Source: Ancylobacter novellus (lineage in GTDB: Bacteria; Pseudomonadota; Alphaproteobacteria; Rhizobiales; Methylopilaceae). From it: a stretch of 64,000 bases of DNA. The notes beneath the pieces are model-generated. The model did no database searches, was not told the origin of the DNA, and worked only from the letters and a program-made list of their open reading frames with translations. Positions within the stretch are counted from its first letter, which is position 1; every line of letters starts with the position of its first letter. The stretch is taken from assembly GCA_003241695.1 (NCBI GenBank), contig QFPN01000003.1, positions 1 through 64,000 of the forward strand. The letters are read 5' to 3'. Shown here piece by piece: positions 1 to 8,714 of the stretch. Position numbers and translations under genes: made by a program.

Positions 1-94
1 TCGCAGCCGTCAATGACGTCTTGCCATGGTCAACGTGACCAATCGTCCCGATGTTGCAATGCGGCTTCGTCCGCGAAAACTTTTCCTTGGCCAT
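1..94 (-). CDS. tuf: Elongation factor Tu, 5' end only
   Basis: This is the first 31 codons of EF-Tu, the GTPase that delivers aminoacyl-tRNA to the ribosome. The translation begins MAKEKFSRTKPHCNIGTIGH and runs into the P-loop GHVDHGKTSLTA, which is diagnostic. The ATG lies at 94-92 with a purine-rich AGGAA about 7 bases upstream on the minus strand. The gene continues beyond the left edge of the window. It lies downstream of tRNA-Gly and tRNA-Tyr on the same strand, the classic tRNA-tufB arrangement, so the tRNAs and tuf are probably cotranscribed. Confidence 0.97.
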   Translation of the reverse strand, partial: MAKEKFSRTKPHCNIGTIGHVDHGKTSLTAA

Positions 95-335
95 CGGCTG
101 ATTTCCTGCGTCGCGTTCTCTGGTCTGCGCAAAAGCGCCGCTCCTCTAGGCGGATTTCGATCCCGCCACAAGGCCTAAAGCGAAACTCGGGGGTTGCGGC
201 GTCGGCCTCGCGCGTCCGTGCGGGCTCAAACGTGGGAGGCGTCGAGATCGAGCCTCAGGAGAATCCCACGCCGCTCATCGGCAGCGATGCGGCGGATTGC
301 GACAGGCCCGGAGCGTTTGAAACGTCGAGGAGAGC

Positions 336-409
336 TGGAGCGGGTGAAGGGAATCGAACCCTCGTATTCAGCTTGGAAGGCTGCTGCTCTACCATTGAGC
401 TACACCCGC
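336..409 (-). tRNA. tRNA-Gly (anticodon TCC)
   Basis: A complete cloverleaf on the minus strand: 7-bp acceptor stem GCGGGTG/CACCCGC, TAGCTCAAT D-arm, anticodon TCC in the loop CTTCCAA, and T-arm GGTTCGATTCC. The 3' CCA is encoded (336-338). It is preceded by tRNA-Tyr and followed by tuf. Confidence 0.97.
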
Positions 410-436
410 GCGCCGCTCAGCCTAGCACAGGAGCGA

Positions 437-521
437 TGGTGGAGGGGGTTGGATTCGAACCAACGTAGGCTGAGCCAACGGATTTACAGTCCGTCCCCTT
501 TAACCACTCGGGCACCCCTCC
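437..521 (-). tRNA. tRNA-Tyr (anticodon GTA)
   Basis: An 85-nt class II tRNA on the minus strand with a long variable arm. The acceptor stem is GGAGGGG/CCCCTCC, the anticodon GTA sits in ACTGTAAAT, the T-loop is GGTTCGAATCC and CCA is encoded at 437-439. It is the first gene of the tRNA-Tyr / tRNA-Gly / tuf run. Confidence 0.97.
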
Positions 522-715
522 ACGCCAGCCCCGATATGTGGGGGCCGCGCGACCGGCGCCGGCCGCAGGGCCGCCGTCGTTCGCGGCGCTCGCTATAGGG
601 GGGACCTGCGCCTCCGGTCAACCGGAAAACGGACCTCGACGCGCTCAGCGTTTGCCAACCGGCCCGCCAGCGTGGAAAAAGCCCGCCTCCGCCGTCCGTT
701 CGAGGAACCGCCGCG

Positions 716-1549
716 ATGTCCGCGCCCCGCCCGCCCCGCCGCCCTCGACCGGGGAGCCAAGGCCGCGGCGCGCCGCCCGCGGGCTCCAGGAGCGGCCTGC
801 AATTCGGCCCGCGAGACTTCCCGCGAGACCACGACGGACCGGTGGTGCTCTACGGCTATCACAGCGTCGTCGAGGCGCTCCGGAACCCGAAGCGCAAGCC
901 GATCCGCCTGCTCGCCACCGAAAACGCCCTCGCCCGCCTCGCGGAGGCGGGCGTCGCGGACCGGGTCGCCCACGAACTCGTTCGGCCCGGCGAGATCGAC
1001 CGGCTGCTGACGCCGGACGCCGTGCATCAGGGTCTCTATCTCGAGGCCGAGGCGCTGAGGGTCCCGACGCTCGCGACGATTCCCGAAGACGGGCTCGTGC
1101 TCGTGCTCGACCAGATCACCGACCCGCACAATGTCGGCGCGATCGTGCGCACCGCCGCCGCCTATGCTGTCGACGCCATCGTCACGACGGCCCGCCACAG
1201 CCCCGAGGCGACCGGCGTGCTGGCCAAATCCGCGAGCGGCGGGCTCGAACACGCCCCGCTCGTCCTCGTGCAGAATCTCGCCCGCGCGCTCCAGGCGCTT
1301 GGAGAACGGGGATTTCTCCGCATCGGCCTCGATTCGGACGGCCCCGCCCCTCTCGACGACACGACGCTCGGATCGGGCGGCCTCGCGCTCGTGCTCGGCG
1401 CAGAGGGCAAGGGCCTGCGCCAGCTCACCCGCGAGACCTGCGACGTCCTCGCGCGGCTCGACATGCCGGGCGCGATCAAGAGCCTCAACGTCTCGAACGC
1501 CGCCGCGATCGCGCTCCACGTCGCGCGGCGCGCGAAACCGGCGGCCTGA
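716..1549 (+). CDS. rlmB: TrmH/RlmB-type rRNA 2'-O-methyltransferase
   Basis: A 277-residue SPOUT-family methyltransferase, most likely the enzyme that 2'-O-methylates the conserved guanosine (E. coli G2251) of 23S rRNA. After a basic, proline-rich N-terminal tail (residues 1-40) comes the substrate-binding domain (about 42-115, starting LYGYHSVVEAL). The SpoU knot carries motif 1 DPHNVGAIVRTAA (137-149, with N139 and R145), motif 2 LVLGAEGKGL (225-234, E230) and motif 3 LNVSNAAAIAL (257-267). It is divergent from the tRNA-Tyr/tRNA-Gly/tuf cluster. The ATG at 716 is used because an upstream in-frame extension has no homology. Confidence 0.9.
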   Translation: MSAPRPPRRPRPGSQGRGAPPAGSRSGLQFGPRDFPRDHDGPVVLYGYHSVVEALRNPKRKPIRLLATENALARLAEAGVADRVAHELVRPGEIDRLLTPDAVHQGLYLEAEALRVPTLATIPEDGLVLVLDQITDPHNVGAIVRTAAAYAVDAIVTTARHSPEATGVLAKSASGGLEHAPLVLVQNLARALQALGERGFLRIGLDSDGPAPLDDTTLGSGGLALVLGAEGKGLRQLTRETCDVLARLDMPGAIKSLNVSNAAAIALHVARRAKPAA

Positions 1550-1571
1550 CGGGAGGCCGCTGCGGACAGGG

Positions 1572-1985
1572 TCAGCGCGGCCGGTACTGGTTGATCCGCG
1601 TGGCGGCGTCTGTGCGCACGACCGGACCGCTCGGCGCGATCCGCGGCTGCGGCCGATCGAGCGCCCGGGCTCGGCCGAACTGATCGTAGGTGTCCGGACG
1701 ACCCGGCACGTTGAGCCTGCGCCCGCGCGCGTCGTACCGCGGCGCCTCGAAGCGGGTCCGCGGCGCGGATCCGGCCTGCGGCTGCGTCACGAGTTCGGGA
1801 GCCCGGCGCGACCTGCGCCAGTCCCGGTCGGCCTTCCCGGCAGGCCGCGTGATGGTTCCGGGCGCGAGATCGCGCGGCTCGGCGATGACGGTCTTGGGCT
1901 CCCGCTCGCCGGCCTGGAGCGGCGTGGCGCCCCAGTGACACGCCAGCGCCGCCATTGCGAAGAAAGCACTATACGAACGTCGCAT
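1572..1985 (-). CDS. Small secreted proline/arginine-rich protein of unknown function
   Basis: About 137 residues when started at the ATG at 1985. This start gives a conventional signal peptide (MRRSYSAFFAMAALACHWGA, then cleavage near LQA-GE); an earlier in-frame start would put 18 polar residues in front of it. The mature part is rich in Arg and Pro and has no recognisable domain. The C-terminal half has a conserved-looking stretch RYDARGRRLNVPGRPDTYDQFGR. It converges on rlmB with 22 bases between the stops. I do not recognise the family; a small periplasmic protein is the most that can be said. Confidence 0.6.
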   Translation of the reverse strand: MRRSYSAFFAMAALACHWGATPLQAGEREPKTVIAEPRDLAPGTITRPAGKADRDWRRSRRAPELVTQPQAGSAPRTRFEAPRYDARGRRLNVPGRPDTYDQFGRARALDRPQPRIAPSGPVVRTDAATRINQYRPR

Positions 1986-2306
1986 TCCGGCTCCAGTCGA
2001 CGAGTCATTCCAACAACTTGTATCTAGGTGGTGCGACATTCCGCGCCAGGGGTAATGGGGTCAGCTTCGACTGAAACGCACGGCGTCGCGGCGCTTCGTC
2101 GCTATGCTGCTCCCCCGACGTCGGTACGTCGGCCAAGCGTCGGGAGATCGCGACGATCGCGGCCTGTCGGGAGCTGGCGCGCGCGGGGACCGTCCGGCTC
2201 CCGCGAGACCGCATATCGTCAACGAAGCCGCCGAGCATAAGGCGGCGCACGGCCGCGACGCGCCGGGAACGCCCGCGGACCGCAGCAGAGACCCGAGGTG
2301 ACGCCC
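1986..2306. other. Intergenic region, divergent promoters expected
   Basis: 320 bases between the divergently transcribed secreted protein and the MFS transporter. No RNA gene, strong hairpin or repeat was recognised. It must hold both promoters, but I could not pick -35/-10 boxes with confidence. Confidence 0.4.
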
Positions 2307-4013
2307 ATGTCTGTCGCAAGCGCTCCAAGCATGGCCCAAAGGACGCGGCCAATGACGCGCGAGGAAAAGAAGGTCATTCTGGCCTCCTCGCTCGGCACGA
2401 TCTTCGAGTGGTACGACTTCTACCTCTACGGGACGCTCGCCGTGATCATCGGCAAGCAGTTCTTCTCGGCCTTCGAGCCCTCCACCCAGGCGATCTTCGC
2501 GCTGCTGGCGTTCGCCGCCGGCTTCCTCGTGCGCCCCTTCGGCGCGCTGGTGTTCGGCCGTCTCGGCGACCTCGTGGGCCGCAAATACACCTTCCTGATC
2601 ACCATCGTGATCATGGGCGCCTCGACCTTCCTCGTCGGCATGCTGCCCAGCTACGCCGCCATCGGCTGGCTCGCCCCGGTCATCCTGATCGTGCTGCGCA
2701 TGCTGCAGGGCCTCGCGCTCGGCGGCGAGTACGGCGGCGCGGCCGTCTACGTGGCGGAGCACGCTCCGGTCGGCCGGCGCGGTTTCTATACCGCCTGGAT
2801 CCAGACCACCGCGACGCTCGGCCTGCTGCTGTCGCTCGCGGTCATCGTGAGCCTTCGCCTGTGGATGGGCGAGGAGGCGTTCGCGACCTCGTTCCCGCTG
2901 TTCTTCGGACTGCAAGGTGGATGGCGCATCCCCTTCCTCGGCTCGATCATCCTGCTCGCGGTGTCGATCTACATCCGCATGCAGATGCATGAATCGCCGG
3001 CCTTCCTGAAAATGAAGGAAGAGGGCACCCGCTCGAAAGCCCCGCTCAGCGAAGCGTTCGGCCAGTGGAAGAACTCCCGCCTCGTGCTCATCGCACTGTT
3101 CGGCCTCGTGGTCGGCCAGGCGGTGGTCTGGTACACGGGCCAGTTCTACGCGCTGTTCTTCCTGCAGAACATTCTCAAGATCGACCTGCTGACGGCGAAC
3201 GTCCTGATCGCCTGGTCGCTCATCATCGGCACCCCGGCCTTCCTGTTCTTCGGCTCGCTGTCGGACAGGATCGGCCGCAAGCCGATCATCCTCGGCGGCT
3301 GCATCATCGCGGCCGCGACCTATTTCTGGATCTTCGGGGCGCTGACCTCGATCGCGAACCCGAAATATGAGCGGGCGCTGGACACCGTGAAGATCGAGGT
3401 CGCAGCCGACCCCGCGACCTGCGGCACGCTGTTCGACCCCGTGGGCATACGCAAGTTCACCAACGCCTGCGACGTCGCGCGCCGCACGCTCTCTCAGCAG
3501 GCGCTGCGCTACACCAAGGTCGACGCCCCGGCAGGTTCGCCGACCAAGATCACGGTGAACGGGACGGAAGTGCCGTTCGACGCAGCGACCTTCGCCAAGA
3601 CGATCGCGGAGGCCGCCGTCGCAGCCGGCTACCCGGCGGCGAACGACGCGGAGAAAATCAAGGTCACGAGCTTCTTCGGCGTGTTCGGAAGCGTCCAGGC
3701 GCTGAAGATCATCGGCCTGCTCACGATCATGGTGCTGTACGTCACCGCCGTGTACGGCCCGATCGCCGCGGCGCTGGTCGAGTTCTTCCCGACCCGCATC
3801 CGCTACACCGCCATGTCGCTGCCCTATCACATTGGCAACGGCTGGTTCGGCGGACTGCTGCCCGCGACCTCCTTCGCGATCGTGGCATCGACCGGCGACA
3901 TCTACGCCGGCCTCTGGTACCCGATCTGCTTCGCGGTGTTCACTTTCATCATCGGCATCATCTTCGTGCCAGAGACGAAGGACCGCGACATCACGACCTA
4001 CGAGCACGCCTGA
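2307..4013 (+). CDS. MFS transporter of the metabolite:H+ symporter type, with a large periplasmic loop
   Basis: A 568-residue inner-membrane transporter. The N-terminal signature SSLGTIFEWYDFYLYGTLA and the RxGDxxGR loop (FGRLGDLVGRK) mark the metabolite:H+ symporter branch of the major facilitator family (ProP/ShiA/KgtP-like). A second half begins at FFGSLSDRIGRKPI. Compared with the usual 430-450 residues, it carries about 100 extra hydrophilic residues (roughly 350-450) after the ninth predicted helix, so on the periplasmic side, with two cysteines (C372, C388). The ATG at 2307 is chosen because GAGGTG lies 6 bases upstream; a GTG at 2298 overlaps that site. A strong terminator follows. 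The substrate cannot be told; dicarboxylate or osmolyte uptake is likely for the family. Confidence 0.85.
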   Translation: MSVASAPSMAQRTRPMTREEKKVILASSLGTIFEWYDFYLYGTLAVIIGKQFFSAFEPSTQAIFALLAFAAGFLVRPFGALVFGRLGDLVGRKYTFLITIVIMGASTFLVGMLPSYAAIGWLAPVILIVLRMLQGLALGGEYGGAAVYVAEHAPVGRRGFYTAWIQTTATLGLLLSLAVIVSLRLWMGEEAFATSFPLFFGLQGGWRIPFLGSIILLAVSIYIRMQMHESPAFLKMKEEGTRSKAPLSEAFGQWKNSRLVLIALFGLVVGQAVVWYTGQFYALFFLQNILKIDLLTANVLIAWSLIIGTPAFLFFGSLSDRIGRKPIILGGCIIAAATYFWIFGALTSIANPKYERALDTVKIEVAADPATCGTLFDPVGIRKFTNACDVARRTLSQQALRYTKVDAPAGSPTKITVNGTEVPFDAATFAKTIAEAAVAAGYPAANDAEKIKVTSFFGVFGSVQALKIIGLLTIMVLYVTAVYGPIAAALVEFFPTRIRYTAMSLPYHIGNGWFGGLLPATSFAIVASTGDIYAGLWYPICFAVFTFIIGIIFVPETKDRDITTYEHA

Positions 4014-4040
4014 CCCTTCGGGCATTCTCGCCGTCATGAC

Positions 4041-4077
4041 GGAGCCCCGCGGCGCACGCCGTGGGGCTCCGCTTTTT
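4041..4077 (+). terminator. Rho-independent terminator of the MFS gene
   Basis: A GC-rich stem with arms GGAGCCCCGCGGC and GCCGTGGGGCTCC (4041-4070) is followed by GCTTTTT. It lies 27 bases after the transporter stop codon and before tRNA-Thr. Confidence 0.9.
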
Positions 4078-4172
4078 CTCGCGCACAAGGCCGCAATCGT
4101 TTTGCAACGCGCGGGAGCTATCGATAGAAATCAGTCTCGCGCCGCACCGGCCTCAAGCTGGCGGCCTCCGGC

Positions 4173-4248
<76 letters not shown>

Positions 4249-4563
4249 CGGACCGTCCTGACCTCAGGCGTTCCAAGAGTATTGGCTTTCCATGCGCGCC
4301 GTCTTTCGACGCTTTACGGACACGTGATCGCGCAATAGCGTTCCACCAATAGAAACGCGCATCCAATCAGATCAAGATAGGCGCGGTTACAAGCTGGCGT
4401 CCAGCTTTGCCACATATAAAGTGATCGTTTGCTCATTTTTTCGGGACTGTTCGGCTTTGTCGGGTAGGCGGCGCTTGTTCGAACGTTTTGATCAAAGCTC
4501 GATTGCACCGCCGCCAAACCGGTTGAAATTCTGACTTGGTCCACGAACGCGTTGGAAAGATCG
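4249..4563. other. AT-richer intergenic region after tRNA-Thr
   Basis: 315 bases with lower GC than the flanks, between tRNA-Thr and an orphan gene. I looked for a repeat of the tRNA 3' end on the far side of the orphan and found none. No RNA gene or hairpin was recognised; it presumably contains the promoter of the next gene. Confidence 0.4.
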
Positions 4564-5196
4564 ATGGGTCTGGGAAAGCTGAGAAATACGTCCGCTATGG
4601 CGGCGTTCGCTGTCTCGCTGGTGACGATGCCGACATTTTCATTCGCGGAAGACGTGGCGCCGGCCGCGACCGCTTCGTCATTCCCCTTCATTTTTACTGG
4701 CAAGCCTTGCGGAACCAAGGAAAACGTTCATTTTTGCGATAAAATTACAAGTACCGGACCATCATCCATTGTTGTTCCAGGCATGAAATTAAAGTATCGC
4801 AATGTCGGCCGGGCGCTGGTGACATGGACTGGCAGTGTTTACTGCTCGGTTCCAGATGAACTTGGCCAAGACGGCCCATCTAAAACGAGCCGTCGAGAAT
4901 TTTTTGTGCACCTGGCTTTAAAAAATGATAACTCCACAGATATTGATTACAATGGCGATGGCAACGCGACGATAGGAGAACTCAACGATCTTTGGGTGTC
5001 GACGTCATATGCGCTGGATCGCAACGTAAGAATTTGGCCTGTGACGCTTACAAAAACATTTAATATCAACAAGCCCCAAACCTCGAATTATCAGGTTCTT
5101 ATCAAACGGGATTTTAGACGAGAACACTTTAGCAAAAACGGCTTTTGCAACATCAACGGCGGCTCGATGACCGTCACTTTCACGCCGAGAAATTAG
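4564..5196 (+). CDS. Secreted orphan protein of unknown function
   Basis: 210 residues. A signal peptide is clear (MGLGKLRNTSAMAAFAVSLV, cleavage near FSFA-EDVA). The ATG at 4564 has GGAAAG 4 bases upstream and gives the better signal peptide than a TTG 12 bases earlier. The mature part has four cysteines (two near GKPCGTKENVHFCDK, one at SVYCSVP, one at NGFCN), so it may be disulphide-bonded in the periplasm or outside. The stretch DYNGDGNATIGEL resembles a calcium-binding EF-hand/dockerin loop. Codon use is AT-richer than the neighbours, suggesting recent acquisition next to tRNA-Thr. Function unknown. Confidence 0.6.
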   Translation: MGLGKLRNTSAMAAFAVSLVTMPTFSFAEDVAPAATASSFPFIFTGKPCGTKENVHFCDKITSTGPSSIVVPGMKLKYRNVGRALVTWTGSVYCSVPDELGQDGPSKTSRREFFVHLALKNDNSTDIDYNGDGNATIGELNDLWVSTSYALDRNVRIWPVTLTKTFNINKPQTSNYQVLIKRDFRREHFSKNGFCNINGGSMTVTFTPRN

Positions 5197-5275
5197 TAGC
5201 TTATCAGCGTGAGCCGTCCCCAATGGCTCCTAAGTTCGCTCGATCCGGCACGAGCCCAACGTTCGAGCGATAATG

Positions 5276-6454
5276 TCAGTCGTCGGACAGCATCCCGGCC
5301 AGCGCGATCAGGGCCTCGTCCGCGCCGCGCGCCGCCATTAGCGACAGGCCGACCGGGAAACCGTTGACGTCGCCAAGCGGCAACGAGATCTGCGGCAGGC
5401 CGGCGTGGCCCGCAGGGCAGAGCATTTCGATCGCCGCGGCGCGGAACAGGTTAAGTTCCGACTCCGGAGCGCCGACGCGCGGCGCGGCGCCCGGCACGGT
5501 CGGCAGAGCGAGAATCGTTCCGGGCGGAAGCAGGGCGTCCATTGCGGCCCGAATCTCGGCGCGCGCCGCGACGGCCTCGGCGACCTCGGCCGCCGTCACC
5601 TTCGAAGCCCCCTCGACGCGCTGCTTTACGCCCGGGCCGAAACGGGGGCGGACGCGTTCGACCCAGGCGCCGTGCAGCTTCCAGGCCTCCGACGCCTGAA
5701 CGACGCGGAACACCTCGCGCCAGGCCGCCGAACGGTCGCCCGAGACCTCCACATGCTCGACTTCGCCGAACAGTTCCGCGAGCCGCTCCATGGCGGGCTC
5801 AAGCGCCTCGCGGGTCGCGGCGTGGGCGCGGGCGAACATGTCGTCGGCGATCAGAAGCCGTGCGGGCGCTGCCGGCGGCTCGGTCTCTCCGAGCAGCACG
5901 CGGCCCACCCTTCCGAACACGTCCATGTCGCGCGCGAACCAGCCGGCGACGTCGTAGCTCGGCGCGAGCGCGAACGCGCCCTCGGGCGCGACGCGGCCAT
6001 GGGTCGGGCGTAGGCCGATGATCCCGCAATAGCTCGCCGGCAGACGCACCGAGCCGCCGGTGTCGGTGCCGATCGCGAAATCGACCAGCCCCGCGGCGAC
6101 CGCGGCCGCGGAGCCCGAAGAGGAGCCGCCGGGAATCCGGCCGGGAGCGGCGACGTTGGCCGGCGTGCCGTAATGGAAATTCTCGCCGTTCAGGCTCCAG
6201 GCCATCTCGTCGGTGATCGTCTTGCCGACCAGCCGGGCGCCGGCCGCCAGCAGCGTTCCGACGATCGGCGCATCCTTCTCCGGAACCTCGTGGCTCGAGA
6301 GCCAGTCCGGATTGCCGGCGCCGGAGGGAACGCCCGCAAGGTCGAACAGATCCTTCAGCGCGAAGGTCAGCCCCGACAGCGGCCCCTCCCCGGTCGGCGC
6401 GCGCTCGACCAGCCCGTGCGGAACGAACGCCCCGATGTCGTCGACGACCGCCAT
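5276..6454 (-). CDS. Amidase-signature family amidase
   Basis: A 392-residue amidase-signature hydrolase that cleaves C-N amide bonds. The Ser-cisSer-Lys triad can be read: K34 in FALKDLFD, the glycine/serine-rich signature GGSSSGSAAAVAAG (109-122) with the cis-Ser, and nucleophile S135 in TDTGGSVRLPA. The length is at the short end of the family. The ATG at 6454 has GGGGAGAC upstream; a longer upstream reading frame is only an overlap with the next gene. It lies 14 bases downstream of the siderophore-interacting protein gene, so the two probably form one transcript. The substrate is unknown; indole-acetamide-type and other small amides are possible. Confidence 0.88.
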   Translation of the reverse strand: MAVVDDIGAFVPHGLVERAPTGEGPLSGLTFALKDLFDLAGVPSGAGNPDWLSSHEVPEKDAPIVGTLLAAGARLVGKTITDEMAWSLNGENFHYGTPANVAAPGRIPGGSSSGSAAAVAAGLVDFAIGTDTGGSVRLPASYCGIIGLRPTHGRVAPEGAFALAPSYDVAGWFARDMDVFGRVGRVLLGETEPPAAPARLLIADDMFARAHAATREALEPAMERLAELFGEVEHVEVSGDRSAAWREVFRVVQASEAWKLHGAWVERVRPRFGPGVKQRVEGASKVTAAEVAEAVAARAEIRAAMDALLPPGTILALPTVPGAAPRVGAPESELNLFRAAAIEMLCPAGHAGLPQISLPLGDVNGFPVGLSLMAARGADEALIALAGMLSDD

Positions 6455-6468
6455 GACGTCTCCCCGTC

Positions 6469-7548
6469 TCAGGCCGCGGCGGCCTCCTCGACCTCCCGCT
6501 CCCAGTAGCCGACGACGAGATGCCGGTCGCGCGCAAGCCCTCTCGCGGTCCGCAGATGCTTGCGCAGCGCCTTGGCGGCCATGATCTCGCAGGCGACCCA
6601 GACGAAGACGTCGTCGGATTGCGGGATTTGCGCGGTCTCGACGGCGCGCAGCAGCAGATCGGTCGCGCCGGCCGGCGCGCCGCGGCGCCGCAGCCATGTC
6701 ACGACGACGGCAGGAGGGGCCGCGAGCGGAATTTCGTCGCGCTCCGAATCGATCTCGACGAAGACGAGACCCTGCGTGTCCCGAGGCATCTCCTCGAGCA
6801 TGCGTGCGATCGCCGGCAGCGCCGTCTCGTCGCCCGCCAGCAGCGTCCAGCCGGCCTTCGGCGCGACGCGGCCGACGGGTCCCGCCATGCCGCAGAGCGC
6901 GCCCGGCCGCGCGCGCGACGCGAAGGCGGAACCCGGCCCCTCGTCGTCGTGCATCACGAAATCGATCTCGATTTCGTTCGTCTCCGGCCGGAAGCGCCGC
7001 ACGGTGTAGTAGCGCACGTCCGGCTTCCGCCCCTCCTCCGGCCAGACGGTGCGGCCGTCCGGCCCCGGCCGCGGCCATTCGGGCGTCGCGAGACCCTCCG
7101 GCGGAAAGTAGAGCCGGACGTGGATGTCGGCCGTCGATCCGAAACGCGCGACGTCATCTCCGGTGAAGACGAGGCGCCGGATGCGCGGAGCGATCGCGAC
7201 GTTCGAGACCAGCCGCACCTCGCGGAAGTCGGCGAACAGCCGGCCGGTCGGCATATTGCCCCGCCATTCGATCGCGAGGGGCTCTCTCTTGCCGAAGGCT
7301 GCGAGCGTCTCGGTGACCGCGGAGCGCAGGATTTCGAGATTGCCGAGTTCGGAGCATTCGAGCCGGAAGCGCAGCGCGCCGTCGACGGGCTCCATGACGC
7401 CGGAGCCGATGCCGAGCTTCGCCGTCACGCGCGCTCCCACGGTCTCGATCTCGACGTCGTAGCCGGACCAGTACGCGGCGAGTTCGGCGGCGAGATTTCC
7501 GGGATCGGCGACAACGACATCGGCTTCGGACGAGAAGATCTGGGTCAT
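6469..7548 (-). CDS. DUF2218 / siderophore-interacting FAD-binding protein fusion
   Basis: 359 residues. Residues about 5-95 match the DUF2218 module (opens FSSEADVVV, ends REPLAIEWRG). The rest is a siderophore-interacting protein: FAD-binding barrel with a VRYYTVRRF motif (the RxYTxR flavin signature), then an NAD(P)H-like domain starting WTLLAGDETALPAI, and the C-terminal GYW typical of ViuB/FpuA-type ferric-siderophore reductases. It probably reduces ferric siderophores in the cytoplasm to release iron. The ATG at 7548 has GGGAG upstream and is preferred to one 36 bases earlier. The 150 bases upstream contain an AT-rich promoter-like stretch (7617-7672) with the palindrome AGAATTCT. First gene of a pair with the amidase. 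Confidence 0.88.
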   Translation of the reverse strand: MTQIFSSEADVVVADPGNLAAELAAYWSGYDVEIETVGARVTAKLGIGSGVMEPVDGALRFRLECSELGNLEILRSAVTETLAAFGKREPLAIEWRGNMPTGRLFADFREVRLVSNVAIAPRIRRLVFTGDDVARFGSTADIHVRLYFPPEGLATPEWPRPGPDGRTVWPEEGRKPDVRYYTVRRFRPETNEIEIDFVMHDDEGPGSAFASRARPGALCGMAGPVGRVAPKAGWTLLAGDETALPAIARMLEEMPRDTQGLVFVEIDSERDEIPLAAPPAVVVTWLRRRGAPAGATDLLLRAVETAQIPQSDDVFVWVACEIMAAKALRKHLRTARGLARDRHLVVGYWEREVEEAAAA

Positions 7549-7699
7549 GGGCGTCGCTCCCGAGCTTGTCCTCCGAAGGCTCATAGCCGATCGCCGTTCC
7601 GCGCGGCAATGCTGGACGGAAAGATCATAATGTTTCCAGATCAGATACTTAACCTAGAATTCTTCGAAAAAGGCTCGAGCGTGCGTCCGAAGCGAACCT

Positions 7700-8425
7700 T
7701 CAGGGCCGAAACAGCGTCGAGGCCTCTCCCCAGCGCTCGTCGAACACCAGATCCTCGAGCGGCAGCCGCGTTCCCCAGCGCCTGGCCTCGAGTTCAGGCC
7801 TCTGGTGCAGGCGGTCGACATGGCCGACGCAGAGATAGGCGACGACCGTCACCTGTTCGGGGAGGCCGAGCGCGGACCTGAGGTCGTCCGGCTCGAAGAT
7901 CGAGACCCAGCCGACGCCGATCCCCTCAGCGCGGGCGGCGAGCCAGAAGTTCTGCACCGCGCAGACCGCGCTGTAGAGATCCATGTCGGGCTGGTGCGTG
8001 CGGCCGAGCACCACCGGTCCGCCGCGCGTCCGGTCCGCCGTCACGCAGATGTTGAGCGGCGCCGCCTCGATGCCTTCAAGCTTTAAGCGGCGGTACTGCT
8101 CTCCCCGCTCGCCGCCGAACATCGCCGCCGCCTCGGCGTTGCGCCGCGCGAAGATTTCGGCGACCCGCCGACGCGTCTCCGGCGCGCGGAGGAGCACGAA
8201 GCTCCAGGGCTGCGACAGCCCTACCGACGGCGCGCAATGGGCGGCCCGAAGAAGCCGCGCCAGCACCTCGTCCGAGATCGGGTCGGGCAGGAACTCGTTG
8301 CGGACGTCGCGGCGGGTCTCGATCGCGCGATAGACGGCGGCGCGTTCGGCGGCGTCGAAAGGGCCGGCCGCGCGCCGCTCGAGATCGGCCTCGTCGTCGG
8401 TCGATGCGGCCTCGGGCGGGAGCAT
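7700..8425 (-). CDS. bluB: 5,6-dimethylbenzimidazole synthase (flavin destructase)
   Basis: 241 residues of the nitroreductase fold. BluB fragments reduced FMN with O2 to make 5,6-dimethylbenzimidazole, the lower ligand of vitamin B12. Recognisable family segments are the flavin-binding RRDVRNEFLPDPI, the GLSQPWSFVLLR segment, and the C-terminal VGWVSIFEP followed by CVGHVDR. The length fits BluB (about 220-240) rather than ordinary nitroreductases. The ATG at 8425 has GAGGA 8 bases upstream. No other cobalamin genes are in the window. Confidence 0.9.
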   Translation of the reverse strand: MLPPEAASTDDEADLERRAAGPFDAAERAAVYRAIETRRDVRNEFLPDPISDEVLARLLRAAHCAPSVGLSQPWSFVLLRAPETRRRVAEIFARRNAEAAAMFGGERGEQYRRLKLEGIEAAPLNICVTADRTRGGPVVLGRTHQPDMDLYSAVCAVQNFWLAARAEGIGVGWVSIFEPDDLRSALGLPEQVTVVAYLCVGHVDRLHQRPELEARRWGTRLPLEDLVFDERWGEASTLFRP

Positions 8426-8531
8426 GGGCGATCCTCGGTTTCCCGAGGTCTAGGGCGAAGCCTGCGGCCCGCGCAAGCGCACGGTCCGCCGGTTGACACG
8501 GGGCCTCCCCGCCACCACAGTTCCGTCGTCA

Positions 8532-8622
8532 ACCGAGGGGCGCCCGAGCACGGGCTGAGACGGCCGATCGCAGGCTGGACCCTTAGAACCTGATCCGGGT
8601 CATGCCGGCGAAGGGACGGGAG
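8532..8622 (+). promoter_or_regulatory. TPP (THI-box) riboswitch
   Basis: The conserved THI-element cores are present in order: GGGGCGCCC, then GGGCTGAGA (8552-8560), then ACCCTTAGAACCTGATCCGG (8579-8598), then GTCATGCCGGCGAAGGGA. It lies about 90 bases upstream of thiO and is expected to repress the thiO-thiS-thiG-thiE operon when thiamine pyrophosphate binds. Exact helix P1 ends are approximate. Confidence 0.95.
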
Positions 8623-8714
8623 CGACGGACGGCCTCTCCGGGCCGCCTCCTTCCTTCGATCGCCGATTCCAGCCCGGACGTCTCGCGGCCCCTGGGGCCA
8701 AGGGAGGACGAGCG

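Noticed and set aside
2061..4088. Long open frame on the minus strand opposite the MFS transporter
   Set aside because: It is a codon-bias shadow; the plus-strand frame carries clear transporter motifs, and the minus reading is low-complexity Arg/Asp/Glu-rich.
5197..5275. Far attachment repeat of tRNA-Thr
   Set aside because: A TCGATCC-like stretch occurs near 5235, but it does not match the tRNA 3' end beyond a few bases.
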